A DNA stretch of 17,619 nt. It comes from NS-11 sp036505795. GTDB taxonomy: Bacteria; Nitrospirota; Nitrospiria; Nitrospirales; NS-4. This document shows, one piece after another, positions 5,629-14,142 of this stretch. The translations under genes were made by a program, and so were the position numbers. Numbering within the stretch: the stretch's first letter is position 1; every line of letters begins with the position of its first letter. Where the stretch lies: contig DASXSU010000063.1 in assembly GCA_036505795.1 (NCBI GenBank), positions 1 through 17,619 of the forward strand, written 5' to 3'. The notes below the pieces were generated by a model. The model saw only the letters and a list, made by a program, of their open reading frames with translations. It did not search any database and was not told where the DNA came from.

Positions 5629-7032
5629 ATGCGTCGCGTCAAAATTGTCGCCACAATAGGACCCGCTTCAGCTTCACAAGCCACCCTACAACAGCTCATC
5701 CGAGCCGGAGTAGACGTGGCCCGCCTCAACTTTTCACACGGCACGCATGAGCAGCACGGCCGCACCATCCAAGACATCCGGGAAGCGGCCGAGGCGACGG
5801 GCCGTCCTCTCTCAATTCTTCAAGATCTGCAGGGCCCTCGCATTCGCATCGGGGAGCTGTCGGCCCCCGTATGGGTATCGACCGGTCATTCTCTGACGCT
5901 GACTACGCAAGAAGTCCCGCCTGAAGGGCAGGTGCCGGTCACGTATCCGCATCTGTCTTCTGATGTGAAACCGGGGGATCACATTTTGATCGATGACGGG
6001 CGGATCGAGCTCATTGTAGAAAATGCTTCTGAAGGGACGGTGGCCTGCACGGTTGTGACTCCCGGCGTCATTAAATCCCACAAGGGTATGAATCTCCCGG
6101 GTGTTGCCGTGTCTGCTCCCACTCTGGGAGAAAAGGACCGCGCCGATCTCATTTTTGGCCTAGGGCACGGCGTTGATTACGTCGCCCTGTCATTCGTCCG
6201 ACGACCCGAGGATGTAACCGAAGCACGCGAGTTCATCACGGCGAGGTCAGCAGACGTGTCTCTCATCGCAAAAATTGAACGTCCTGAGGCCGTCGAGCGC
6301 ATGGCGGAAATCCTCCAGGTCGCCGATGGAATTATGATCGGCCGGGGGGATTTAGCCATCGAGACGAGCCCGGAAGCCGTTCCCTGGATTCAGAAGCGTA
6401 TCATTCAAGCATGCAATCAAAGCCGCGTGCCCGTCATTACCGCTACTGAAATGCTGGAGTCGATGACTGCGAATCCGCGTCCCACGCGCGCGGAGGCTTC
6501 GGACGTGGCCAATGCGGTCTTCGATGGGACGGACGCAGTCATGCTCTCGGAGGAAACGGCAGTGGGCCTGTATCCGGTGGAATCAGTCGAGACCATGGTC
6601 CGTATTGTTGAGGCGGCCGAGGGAGGTGGCTCCGGCAAAATTACTGACGTGCCGGTACGATTCCCTGTCTCTTTTCCGATTGCGGCCTGCGCGGCGGGCG
6701 CGCGAGCGGCACCTGAGACAGGTGCCAAGGTCATTGTCGTGTTTACGGAAACCGGGATGACAGCCCGTCTACTCTCCACGGAACGACCAGGAGTTCCGAT
6801 CATTGCCTATACACCTCACGAGGCGGTTCGGAGACGAATGGCGCTCTACAAAGGGGTCGTCCCAAGATCGATGCGGCGGATTTCCAATACTGACGAGTTA
6901 ATTCGTGAACTGGAGCGCTCGCTTCGTGACGAAAAATTCGCACAGACCGGCGACCGTATCGTCGTTCTGTTAGGCGCAAAAACTGGGACGAGCGGCAGCA
7001 CCAGCCTGATTAAACTTCATACCATCGGATAA
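5629..7032 (+). CDS. pyk: Pyruvate kinase
   Basis: The 467-residue product catalyses phosphoenolpyruvate + ADP to pyruvate + ATP in the cytoplasm. It begins with the family-typical RRVKIVATIGPAS; LNFSHGTHEQH carries nucleotide and metal-binding residues; LIAKIERPEAVERM contains the catalytic lysine; and GIMIGRGDLAIE and TATEMLESM follow in the usual order. The B-domain and the C-terminal allosteric domain (VVFTETGMTARLLS onwards) are present, so the gene is intact. The frame is open back to 5419 through the hemL 5' end, but ATG 5629 fits both the conserved N-terminus and the promoter. No Shine-Dalgarno. The 154 bp after the stop hold no gene that I can support and no clear terminator. Confidence 0.97.
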   Translation: MRRVKIVATIGPASASQATLQQLIRAGVDVARLNFSHGTHEQHGRTIQDIREAAEATGRPLSILQDLQGPRIRIGELSAPVWVSTGHSLTLTTQEVPPEGQVPVTYPHLSSDVKPGDHILIDDGRIELIVENASEGTVACTVVTPGVIKSHKGMNLPGVAVSAPTLGEKDRADLIFGLGHGVDYVALSFVRRPEDVTEAREFITARSADVSLIAKIERPEAVERMAEILQVADGIMIGRGDLAIETSPEAVPWIQKRIIQACNQSRVPVITATEMLESMTANPRPTRAEASDVANAVFDGTDAVMLSEETAVGLYPVESVETMVRIVEAAEGGGSGKITDVPVRFPVSFPIAACAAGARAAPETGAKVIVVFTETGMTARLLSTERPGVPIIAYTPHEAVRRRMALYKGVVPRSMRRISNTDELIRELERSLRDEKFAQTGDRIVVLLGAKTGTSGSTSLIKLHTIG

Positions 7033-7169
7033 GAGATAGCCTAGATCCGCCCCGCCTATAGTCGGTGTCTATTTTGAAAACCTTCGTTCAACCTTTGATG
7101 ACGCGATCTCCCTGATCTTCTCGCGCCGGGACAGCCTGTTTGACACGTGGGACACACCTCGGTTCCGTC

Positions 7170-7178
7170 TGGTATACT
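7170..7178 (+). promoter_or_regulatory. Extended -10 promoter of the HAD phosphatase operon
   Basis: TGGTATACT (7170-7178) is an extended -10 box ending 8 nt before the ATG at 7187. No Shine-Dalgarno is present, so the mRNA is likely leaderless or nearly so. No proper -35 is seen at 16-18 bp. Confidence 0.5.
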
Positions 7179-7186
7179 TTTCATCG

Positions 7187-7828
7187 ATGCAGGCAGTCGA
7201 TCTTCTCATTTTCGATCTTGACGGCACTCTCATCGAATCCAAGTGGGATATCGCCGCCGCGGTAAATCTCACTCTGGCCGAATTGAAGCTGGCCGAGCGC
7301 AGCGAGGACGAGATCTTTGGTTTCGTCGGCGACGGGATCAAGCGCCTGCTTCGGCTCGCAGTCGGAGAAGACAATCAGGAGCAGTACGAACAAGCGCTCA
7401 CTGTGTTTCGCGGTCACTATCTTTCCCACTGCCTGGACCACACCACGTACTATCCCGGAATCGAGACAGTCCTGGGCCATTTTGAGGGCAAGCTCAAGGC
7501 CGTCGCCACGAACAAGTCTCTTGAATACACCACCAAGATTCTCCAGGGACTTGGCGCGCACCATTTTGCCTACATCGTGGGGGGCGATGACGGCTACGGG
7601 CTCAAACCTGACCCCAGAATGCTGATCAAAATCATCGACAAGCTCAACGTGGCCAAGGACCGCGCTGTGCTGATCGGAGACAGCACCAACGACATTAATG
7701 GCGGCCATAACGCCGGCATCAAGGTGTGCGCGGTAGGTTACGGCATGGGAAACCGGGAGAAGATGGCGGCATGCAAACCGGACTGGTTCATCGAGAAGCC
7801 GGAGGAGCTGATCGGGTTGTTCAAATGA
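7187..7828 (+). CDS. gph: HAD-family phosphatase, phosphoglycolate phosphatase-like
   Basis: This 213-residue cytoplasmic enzyme is a HAD hydrolase with a helical C1 cap. Motif I is D10-L-D12-G-T (nucleophile and acid/base), the motif II region is AVATNKS, motif III is K140 in GYGLKPDP, and motif IV is LIGDSTND (D165, D169). This layout is that of phosphoglycolate phosphatase / PpaX-type enzymes, which remove phosphate from 2-phosphoglycolate or related small phosphoesters; the exact substrate cannot be read from sequence. The start ATG 7187 sits just after an extended -10 box. Its TGA overlaps the ATG of the following M16 gene (ATGA), so the three genes to 10847 form one operon. Confidence 0.85.
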   Translation: MQAVDLLIFDLDGTLIESKWDIAAAVNLTLAELKLAERSEDEIFGFVGDGIKRLLRLAVGEDNQEQYEQALTVFRGHYLSHCLDHTTYYPGIETVLGHFEGKLKAVATNKSLEYTTKILQGLGAHHFAYIVGGDDGYGLKPDPRMLIKIIDKLNVAKDRAVLIGDSTNDINGGHNAGIKVCAVGYGMGNREKMAACKPDWFIEKPEELIGLFK

Positions 7829-9396
7829 GAAAGTATAAGTATTTTCATGGCGGCTGCTTCATCATCGCGGTCTTCATTGCGCTCCTGCCATCGACCGTTG
7901 TTATTGCCGCAAACCTCGAAGATCGCGTCATTGAGCATCACCTGAGAAACGGCCTGACCCTGCTGGTGATGGAACGACACCATGCCCCGATAGTGGCCGT
8001 CAACCTCACATATAAGGTGGGCGGCGCCAACGAACACAACGGCATCACCGGGGTCGCGCATCTGTATGAGCACATGGCATTCAAGGGCACCCGCACCATC
8101 GGCGTGACCGACGCCGCAAAGGAACGACCGCTACTCGAGGAAATGGATCGCCTCTCGGAAGCCCTCGCGGTTGAGATCGCAAAGGGAGAGGCGGCCGATA
8201 AGACCCGCCTCGCGAGCCTCAGAGAGCAATTAACCAAAGTGGATGAGCTGGCGCAGGGGTACGTGGTACCGAGCGAATTAGCGTCCCTCTATCAACGCAA
8301 TGGTGGAGTGGGTCTGAACGCGACGACCGGCAAAGACCTCACCCGCTACTTTTTGAGCTTGCCGTCGAACCGTCTCCCATTATGGGCGGTGATCGAGTCG
8401 AACCGCATGAATGACATCGTGCTGCGCGAATTCTATAAGGAGAAGCAGGTCGTGCTGGAGGAGCGCCGCATGCGCACCGACAATTCTCCGAGCGGCAAAC
8501 TCTATGAAGCATTTGCCAGCGCAGCTTACATGGCACACCCCTATGGGCTGCCGGTCATCGGCTGGCCTTCTGATCTACAAGCGCTCACGCGCGGCGAAAC
8601 CCAAGCTTTTTTTCAGACGTATTATGGCCCGGCCAATGCCGTGATCGCCATCGTCGGGGACGTTGTCCCCCAAAACGTGATCGCCCTGATCGAGGAGACT
8701 TTCGGCCGCATACCGCCGCGCCCCCCCAGCCCCCCGATCCAGACGAAGGAGCCGCCTTCAGCCGGCGAACGGCGGGTCGAGGTGGAATACGATGCAGAGC
8801 CCTCTGTCTTGATCGGGTTTCACAAGCCACCGGTCGGCAATCCGGACGATGACGTGTTTGACGCGATCGAAGCTCTGTTATCGGATGGTCGAACGTCACG
8901 GCTCTATCGGCGGCTGGTGGACGAGCGGCAACTTGCGGCCGGGATCTCGGCGTTTTCGGACTTCCCGGGCTCGCGCTATCCCAATTTGTTTGTCGTGAGC
9001 GGCATGCCCCGCGCGCCTCACACGACGGCCGAGCTGGAGCAGGCGGTCTACGACGACCTGGACCGGCTGAAGAAGGAGCCCGTAGAGCCTAGAGAGCTGG
9101 AAAAGATCTTAAACCAGCTGGATGCGGGCGAAATTCGATCCCTTCGTTCTAATAGTGGCATGGCCTCGCGACTGGCCTACTACCAGGCAATTACCGGGGA
9201 CTGGCGGGAGATTATACGGAAGCGAAACCGCGTTGCCCACGTAACGGCGGACGATATCCGCCGCGTCGCTACGACCTATTTTGTAAAAAGCAATCGCACA
9301 GTAGCGACGTTGGTGAAACCGACCGCAGCTCAACCTGAGATCGCCCCAAGGCTCTCGCCTCCGGCGGTTCCTCCTCCGGGAGATGTAAAGCCATGA
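7825..9396 (+). CDS. M16 family zinc peptidase, exported, catalytic partner
   Basis: From ATG 7825 (4-bp overlap with the phosphatase stop) the protein has 523 residues. A basic start and hydrophobic stretch (about 10-29) form a signal peptide ending near VVIAA. The inverted zinc motif is H79-L-Y-E82-H83 in GVAHLYEHMAFKGT, with the downstream glutamates in VVLEERRM available as third ligand. The first M16 domain carries an extra helical, charged insertion (about residues 95-145). The second domain has the R/Y-type LLSDGRTSRLYRRLVDE segment. It should work in the periplasm, probably as a heterodimer with the next gene product, degrading peptides or processing a substrate that is not evident here. 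The longer frame back to 7726 lies within the phosphatase gene and is rejected. Confidence 0.92.
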   Translation: MRKYKYFHGGCFIIAVFIALLPSTVVIAANLEDRVIEHHLRNGLTLLVMERHHAPIVAVNLTYKVGGANEHNGITGVAHLYEHMAFKGTRTIGVTDAAKERPLLEEMDRLSEALAVEIAKGEAADKTRLASLREQLTKVDELAQGYVVPSELASLYQRNGGVGLNATTGKDLTRYFLSLPSNRLPLWAVIESNRMNDIVLREFYKEKQVVLEERRMRTDNSPSGKLYEAFASAAYMAHPYGLPVIGWPSDLQALTRGETQAFFQTYYGPANAVIAIVGDVVPQNVIALIEETFGRIPPRPPSPPIQTKEPPSAGERRVEVEYDAEPSVLIGFHKPPVGNPDDDVFDAIEALLSDGRTSRLYRRLVDERQLAAGISAFSDFPGSRYPNLFVVSGMPRAPHTTAELEQAVYDDLDRLKKEPVEPRELEKILNQLDAGEIRSLRSNSGMASRLAYYQAITGDWREIIRKRNRVAHVTADDIRRVATTYFVKSNRTVATLVKPTAAQPEIAPRLSPPAVPPPGDVKP

Positions 9397-10847
9397 GCCG
9401 GCGACTGTTGGGTGTTGCGCTTGGCTTGTCGCTCTTGAGCGTCTTCCAGGCCCCGCTTCCGGTTCTAGCAGATACTCCGCTCGCCAATCGCGATCCCCGG
9501 TCTATGACGTTCGAACCGGTTAAAATCCCCATATCGAACGCCGACCGCGTCGTGCTGCAGAACGGCATTGTCGTCTATCTGTTGCCCGATGCTGAATTGC
9601 CCCTCGTGACCGTCTCTGCCATGATCCGGACCGGATCAATCTATGAGCCTCCGGATAAGGTCGGCCTCGCCGAGCTGACAGGCACCCTAATGCGGACCGG
9701 CGGCACGGACAGGATGTCCGGAGATCAGGTCGATGAAACCTTGGAGTATCTCGCGGCGAATGTGTCCATCGGCATCGGGGCTGAAAGCGGGGGGGCGAGT
9801 CTTGACATTTTGAAGAAGGATTTTCCCCTTGGCCTCGCGGTCTTTGCCGATCTCATACGCCGTCCAGCATTCGATCCCGCCAAACTGGAGCGGGCGAGGC
9901 ACCAGGCGCTGGAGGCCATCCGCCGTCGCAATGACAACCCCGCAGGGATTACCGGCCGCGAGTTCCGAAAGCTGCTCTACGGCGCTGACCACCCATTCGG
10001 CCGAGAGAGCACAACCGCGACCGTCTCCCGAATCACCAGAGAGGACCTGGTCGCCTTTCACCGCGCGTATGTGACTCCGACGGGGATGATTTTGGCGGTC
10101 AGCGGCGACTTTGACAAACAGCAGATGCTGATCGCACTGCGGCAAGCCTTCGGAGATTGGCCGGTCACGCCGCTCATACTGCCGGTCATTCCCCTACCCA
10201 CACCGGCAATCTCGGAGGCGGGCAACTCGGTATTCATTGTGCCTCGCAATTTGACGCAGACGCATTTGAGGATCGGGCAGCTTTCGGTTCGCGAAAATGA
10301 TCCTGACTACTTTGCTCTGGCCTTATTAGATGACATTCTAGGCGGCAACTCATTCACGTCCAGGTTATTCCGCGATGTCAGGAACCGTCAGGGCCTGGCC
10401 TACTCCGTGGGAAGCGCGCTGCGGCCCGGCCACGTGGTTCCGGGTGCGTTCGTCATCCATGCCTTGACCAGAGCGCCGGCGACCTATCAGGCCCTGAACA
10501 GCATGCTGGAACAGTTCGGCCGGCTGAGGAGGGAACCGGTGTCAGATCTGGAGCTGCAGCAGGCTAAAGATGCCTTCCTGAATTCCTTCGTCTTCTCGTT
10601 TGCTGATGCCGGGCAAATTGTGAGCCGGCTGATGGAGCTGGAATATTACGGCCTGCCGCCCGACTTTCTGCAGCAATTTCGTGACGGGGTCGTCCGGCTC
10701 ACGAAAGAGGACCTCCTTCGAGTCGCACGAAAACATCTTGATCCAAATCGTATGATCATTCTCGCGGTCGGCAAGGCGGAGGACTTCGAAAAGCCGCTCA
10801 CTGCATTCGGACAAGTGACCGTTCTCTCGCTCAAACCAGGAAGTTGA
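9393..10847 (+). CDS. M16 family protein without zinc motif, exported, non-catalytic partner
   Basis: ATG 9393 overlaps the previous stop (ATGA). The 484-residue product has a signal peptide (MSRRLLGVALGLSLLS to about VLADT). Where the first protein has HxxEH, this one has GLAELTGTLMRTGG, with E94, G97 and T98 at the three ligand positions, so it cannot bind zinc in the normal way. The substrate-binding R/Y segment of the second half, GGNSFTSRLFRDVRNRQGLA, is intact. This split of one catalytic and one substrate-binding subunit is known for bacterial heterodimeric M16B peptidases and mitochondrial processing peptidase. Translational coupling would give equal amounts of the subunits. It ends 6 bp from the convergent small gene at 10854. 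Confidence 0.92.
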   Translation: MSRRLLGVALGLSLLSVFQAPLPVLADTPLANRDPRSMTFEPVKIPISNADRVVLQNGIVVYLLPDAELPLVTVSAMIRTGSIYEPPDKVGLAELTGTLMRTGGTDRMSGDQVDETLEYLAANVSIGIGAESGGASLDILKKDFPLGLAVFADLIRRPAFDPAKLERARHQALEAIRRRNDNPAGITGREFRKLLYGADHPFGRESTTATVSRITREDLVAFHRAYVTPTGMILAVSGDFDKQQMLIALRQAFGDWPVTPLILPVIPLPTPAISEAGNSVFIVPRNLTQTHLRIGQLSVRENDPDYFALALLDDILGGNSFTSRLFRDVRNRQGLAYSVGSALRPGHVVPGAFVIHALTRAPATYQALNSMLEQFGRLRREPVSDLELQQAKDAFLNSFVFSFADAGQIVSRLMELEYYGLPPDFLQQFRDGVVRLTKEDLLRVARKHLDPNRMIILAVGKAEDFEKPLTAFGQVTVLSLKPGS

Positions 10848-10853
10848 AAAATC

Positions 10854-11042
10854 TCACTCGAACTCGGTCGGCAGGATCTGATACAGCAACTCCAAGTCGT
10901 ATTCATCGATAAGCCCATTTGCGACTTCACGTCCCAAGTCCGCCCGCACCTCGTTGATCACGAGGTCGATAGCCGGAGCGGCATGTGCTCCGTATTGATC
11001 GATCGCGCTCTGAATCCGCTGTTTCGCTTCCTCAAGCTTCAT
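10854..11042 (-). CDS. Small hypothetical protein coupled to TPR protein (62 aa)
   Basis: ATG 11042 overlaps the TGA of the TPR gene (ATGA), indicating translational coupling. The 62-residue acidic product is predicted helical throughout: KLEEAKQRIQSAIDQYG, then APAIDLVINEVRADLGREVA and a C-terminal LIDEYDLELLYQILPTEFE. No signal, membrane segment or catalytic motif is seen, and I do not recognise the family. A helical partner of the TPR protein is a reasonable inference from the overlap. It converges with the second M16 gene, with only 6 bp between the stops. Confidence 0.75.
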   Translation of the reverse strand: MKLEEAKQRIQSAIDQYGAHAAPAIDLVINEVRADLGREVANGLIDEYDLELLYQILPTEFE

Positions 11043-11806
11043 ACTTCTCCTTGAACCAGCCGTTCCAGGCCAGCCATATCCTCTGTATGCTGCGGCAGTC
11101 CGTACCGGGCGTCAAACGCAACGACACGCTCCAGGCAACGGATCGCAGACTCTCTATTACCCGCCTGCTCATACAGGTCCGCTAAAAGCCGCAGCGCAGC
11201 CGCCTCTCCGGGCTCATTCCCCAGTTTGATAAAGTGCTCGGATGCATTGTTGAGGCACTTCTCCGCCTGCCTTCTCCTTCCAGCCTTGAGGAAAGTCTGG
11301 CCTAATTGGCCATAGGTGGTAGCCAGGCCTTCCTCATCTCCGACGGCGCGATGCAACTCCAACGCCTTGGTGAAATTGGCAATGGCCTCGTCCGTATTCC
11401 CGCTTGCGGCCTCGTGAAGCCCCAGCGTGGAATAGAGGATACCGAGGGCCCGGTCGTCTTTGACGGGTTCAAGAATGTCCAGGGCTTCAAGGTAATACGC
11501 TTTCGCGCGGTCAGCACGGCCTGCCTCGACTTGCAAGTTGCCGAGGTTCACAAGCGTCTGGCCGATGGCGCTTTTGTCTTGCTGTCGTCGCTGGATCTCC
11601 AGAACCTCGCGATAACACCGCTCCGCCTCGTTATAGTCGCCGAGCATTGCGCAGACATTTCCCAAATTCCCTAGGGTATCCGAAAGCGCCTGCGGAGAAT
11701 CACCTTGCCGGTCCTCCTTAACGGCCTGCTCATAAGACAGGCGGGCCTGTGTGAGGTTCCCGCGGTGCAGAAAGATCTGCCCTCTATATTTATCAGCGTC
11801 GGCCAT
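11039..11806 (-). CDS. TPR repeat protein (255 aa)
   Basis: The whole chain consists of about six tetratricopeptide repeats of roughly 40 residues, for example LGNLGNVCAMLGDYNEAERC, LVNLGNLQVEAGRADRAKAY, YSTLGLHEAASGNTDEAIAN and YGQLGQTFLKAGRRRQAEKC. Each has the A/G-small residue pattern and the long helix-B spacing of kinesin-light-chain-like TPRs. There is no signal peptide or catalytic domain, so it is probably a cytoplasmic scaffold. ATG 11806 is preceded by GTGGGA. It has its own promoter (11838-11866) and is coupled to the 62-residue protein. Partner and process unknown. Confidence 0.88.
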   Translation of the reverse strand: MADADKYRGQIFLHRGNLTQARLSYEQAVKEDRQGDSPQALSDTLGNLGNVCAMLGDYNEAERCYREVLEIQRRQQDKSAIGQTLVNLGNLQVEAGRADRAKAYYLEALDILEPVKDDRALGILYSTLGLHEAASGNTDEAIANFTKALELHRAVGDEEGLATTYGQLGQTFLKAGRRRQAEKCLNNASEHFIKLGNEPGEAAALRLLADLYEQAGNRESAIRCLERVVAFDARYGLPQHTEDMAGLERLVQGEV

Positions 11807-11837
11807 CGCGTCCCACTAGAATTGACCTGGTGCTCTC

Positions 11838-11866
11838 AGAATAGCCCGGCGAGGGGTTGGGGTCAA
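11838..11866 (-). promoter_or_regulatory. Promoter of the TPR gene
   Basis: On the minus strand TTGACC (11866-11861) and TATTCT (11843-11838) are 17 bp apart. Transcription would begin near 11831, giving a 25-nt leader with a GGGA before the ATG. Confidence 0.5.
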
Positions 11867-11896
11867 TTAGGCGGACATTTCATATCACTTAGGAAA

Positions 11897-11925
11897 TAGA
11901 CTCTGGCGCCATTTTCTCCTATGAT
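11897..11925 (+). promoter_or_regulatory. Putative promoter of the XRE-MBL gene
   Basis: TAGACT (11897-11902) and TATGAT (11920-11925) are 17 bp apart. Transcription near 11932 would exclude the TTG and GTG starts at 11925 and 11928 and leave GTG 11976 or ATG 12012 for translation. Confidence 0.35.
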
Positions 11926-12011
11926 TGGTGAAGGACGAGAATAATGGTACACAAACCCTGCCCACCGAAGGACCAGTGGATGAGCATGATAGTTACAGGG
12001 GCTTCGACCTA

Positions 12012-12836
12012 ATGCTGGAAGATGACTTTCCTGACATCATTAAAAAAGCGCGAAATGGTCTCGGCTTGAAAGTTGAAGAGGTTGCTCCGCAGGCAGGAGT
12101 GGAGGCATCCGCGCTTCGAGCGCTTGAGGAGGGGCGGCGTTCGCCCGATCGAGAGGAAGTGCTGGCAATCGCGGCGGTGCTCGGTATGGATGGGTCAAAA
12201 TTGGCGTCGATCTCATGCGATTCATGGCTGCCGGTTTCGCCGGAAGAGAATACTGCCGTATCGGTCATCAACGGCGATATCGGCGGATATGCGGTCAAAG
12301 GTTACATCCTTCGAGATGCGAAGAGCGGGGAAACAGCGATCATCGACACCGGATACAACGCGGAGGCAATACTAACGACGCTCGAGCGAGAGGGCGGACG
12401 GCTAAAGGCCATATGTCTCACGCATGGCCACGTCGACCACGCTGGTGGGCTGGATCGCATCCTTTCGCGGTTTCCGGCGCCGGTGTACCTAGGTGAGGAG
12501 GACTGGAGCTTGCTCAACTGGAAGCCTCCGGTCTCGTTGCGCCGATTTGTGGAGGATGGTGACGGCCTGGACCTTGGATCGGTTCAACTGCGGTTTTTGA
12601 AGACACCGGGACACACTCCCGGCGGTGTGTGCTACCTGGCGCCTTGGTGCGCGTTCGTTGGCGACACCTTATTCGCCGGCAGCATTGGGCGCGCAAATCC
12701 TCCTTCTCTCTATCCGATTCATCTACGAAGCGTTAGAGAGCGGCTCTTGACACTTCCAGGGGACCTCGCCTTATTTCCCGGTCACGGTCCGGCGACGACG
12801 GTGGCGCAGGAGAAGGCTCATAATCCCTTCGGGTAG
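12012..12836 (+). CDS. XRE-type HTH fused to MBL-fold (glyoxalase II-like) hydrolase
   Basis: From ATG 12012 the product has 274 residues. The first about 65 form an XRE/Cro-type helix-turn-helix: DIIKKARNGLGLKVEEVAPQ, AGVEASALRALEEGRRSP and EVLAIAAVLGM. A metallo-beta-lactamase domain follows with a full metal site: H138-G-H140-V-D142-H143, TPGHTPG with H201, VGDTLFAG for the bridging Asp and FPGHGP for the last His. It resembles hydroxyacylglutathione hydrolase-like enzymes that cleave thioesters; the substrate is unknown. In-frame starts at 11925 (TTG), 11928 (GTG) and 11976 (GTG, with AAGGA too close) would add up to 29 residues of unconserved-looking sequence; I chose the ATG nearest the HTH. 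The HTH may bind DNA or only serve as a protein module. Confidence 0.85.
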   Translation: MLEDDFPDIIKKARNGLGLKVEEVAPQAGVEASALRALEEGRRSPDREEVLAIAAVLGMDGSKLASISCDSWLPVSPEENTAVSVINGDIGGYAVKGYILRDAKSGETAIIDTGYNAEAILTTLEREGGRLKAICLTHGHVDHAGGLDRILSRFPAPVYLGEEDWSLLNWKPPVSLRRFVEDGDGLDLGSVQLRFLKTPGHTPGGVCYLAPWCAFVGDTLFAGSIGRANPPSLYPIHLRSVRERLLTLPGDLALFPGHGPATTVAQEKAHNPFG

Positions 12837-12851
12837 ACTACGCAAGATCCG

Positions 12852-13275
12852 CAGCGGGGCCTGTCGGCCAACCAGCCCAGCCGTGCTCACTTCAACGCAG
12901 ACGATTCGTTGCGCGCGGCCGGGCGCCCGGTTGCCGCCACCCGCTGCTACCTTGACTCCGCTTGTGGAAAGTCAAATCACTGCATGGGTAAGGCAGCTCC
13001 GCAGAGAATCCAGCGGGGCCTGTCGCCGCATCACCCGGACGTGCTCAGATCCTTCTCACCCGCCCAGGCCCCAGGCGCGCCAAGACGCGCCGCTCCCGTG
13101 TCGCCGTCGCAGCCCCGCAGACCCGGCTGTAGGTTCTTCCGCTCCGCCCGGGGCCCATGCGGCGCCACCCGCTGATCCTTTGACTCCGCTTGGCGCGGCC
13201 GGGGTGGGCGGGTCCAAAAAAGCCCCTACCGGCGTCACCCGTCGGCATCGCGTGCTCCGCGTGTCGAAAGTCAAA
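12852..13275 (+). repeat. GC-rich non-coding block of diverged direct repeats
   Basis: The 497 bp between the XRE-MBL stop and suhB hold no convincing gene. CAGCGGGGCCTGTCG occurs at 12852-12866 and 13011-13025, each followed about 30 nt later by CGTGCTCA (12882, 13040). CGCCACCCGCTG occurs at 12935-12946 and 13163-13174, each followed by TTGACTCCGCTTG (12952-12964, 13180-13192). AAAGTCAAA is at 12968-12976 and 13267-13275. The offset between copies grows from 159 to 228 bp, so copy 2 has gained about 69 bp. A perfect 12-bp palindrome CCGGGCGCCCGG lies in copy 1 (12919-12930). Reading frames here are stop-poor only because of composition. Confidence 0.6.
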
Positions 13276-13333
13276 ACCAGGGTCGGGATCTGGCTCGACG
13301 CCGCGCACTTTGAACTGCCTCGCCAAGGCCATG

Positions 13334-14134
13334 TTACTTGGTGGCGATGACGTCGATCATCGCCTGGTGGATCAGGCTATTGGACGCCAAGGTTTGAGTC
13401 CCGCGCACAGCGAAGGGCTGTCCCCAGAGGTCCGTGATGCGACCTCCTGCTTCAATGACCATCAAGCTCCCCGCGGCCACATCCCATGGTTTGAGACCCA
13501 ATTCCCAAAAGCCATCAATGCGACCGGCTGCCAGATAACAGAGGTCCATCGCTGCCGAGCCGGTGCGCCGCAAACCTTGCGACTCCAAGGCGAAGCGTGA
13601 GAAGTACGGAAGGTTTTCCTGCCGGCCGGCATGATCATAAGGAAATCCGGTCACCAACAAGGCCTTCCTCAGTTCCTTCACATTGGAGACATGGATCCGC
13701 TCGCCATTTAATAATGCCCCTTGACCGGCGGTCGCCTCAAAAAGCTCCTGACGCAATGGGTCGTAGACGACGCCGAGAATCATCCGACCCTCGGCCTCAA
13801 GCCCGATCGAGATGCAGAATATGGGGAAGCCATGCGCAAAGTTTGTGGTGCCGTCGAGTGGGTCGACATACCATCGGTGCGTCGATTCTTTTCCTGACGC
13901 TTCCCCTCCTTCTTCGGCAAGGACGTGGTGCTTCGGAAAGGCCCCGCAGAGGACCTCAACAATTGCCGCTTCCGAACGCCGGTCCACCTCCGTGACCAGA
14001 TTCGTGTGGGTGCCCTCTTTGTAATAGACCTTAAAATCCGTGCGGTAAGCATCGGCAATAATCTTGCCGGCTTGTAGCGCCGCTGCCACCGCAACTGCTC
14101 GATAATTCTGCATTGACGCCTCGGCTTCTGGCAT
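13334..14134 (-). CDS. suhB: Inositol monophosphatase family protein
   Basis: This 266-residue cytoplasmic Mg-dependent phosphatase has the family signature WYVDPLDGTTNFAHGFP (D91, D94, T96), the upstream LAEEGG (E74/E75) and TEVD (D51) metal ligands, and the second signature LKPWDVAAGSLMV (W217, D218). Members hydrolyse myo-inositol-1-phosphate; some act on histidinol phosphate, fructose-1,6-bisphosphate or NAD(P), so the substrate is not certain. Length is normal. ATG 14134 is 8 nt after an extended -10 box and has no Shine-Dalgarno; M8 (MQNYR) is the alternative start. The symbol reflects family similarity. Confidence 0.9.
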   Translation of the reverse strand: MPEAEASMQNYRAVAVAAALQAGKIIADAYRTDFKVYYKEGTHTNLVTEVDRRSEAAIVEVLCGAFPKHHVLAEEGGEASGKESTHRWYVDPLDGTTNFAHGFPIFCISIGLEAEGRMILGVVYDPLRQELFEATAGQGALLNGERIHVSNVKELRKALLVTGFPYDHAGRQENLPYFSRFALESQGLRRTGSAAMDLCYLAAGRIDGFWELGLKPWDVAAGSLMVIEAGGRITDLWGQPFAVRGTQTLASNSLIHQAMIDVIATK

Positions 14135-14142
14135 AGAAGAGC

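Noticed and set aside
7140..7178. TTGACA (7140-7145) as -35 for TATACT (7173-7178)
   Set aside because: The 27-bp spacer is too long; the extended -10 explains the promoter better.
12883..13350. Long open frames on both strands (155 aa plus, 95 aa minus) between the XRE-MBL gene and suhB
   Set aside because: They are rich in Pro/Arg/Ala, follow the GC-rich direct repeats, have no ribosome binding site and show no domain-like pattern.
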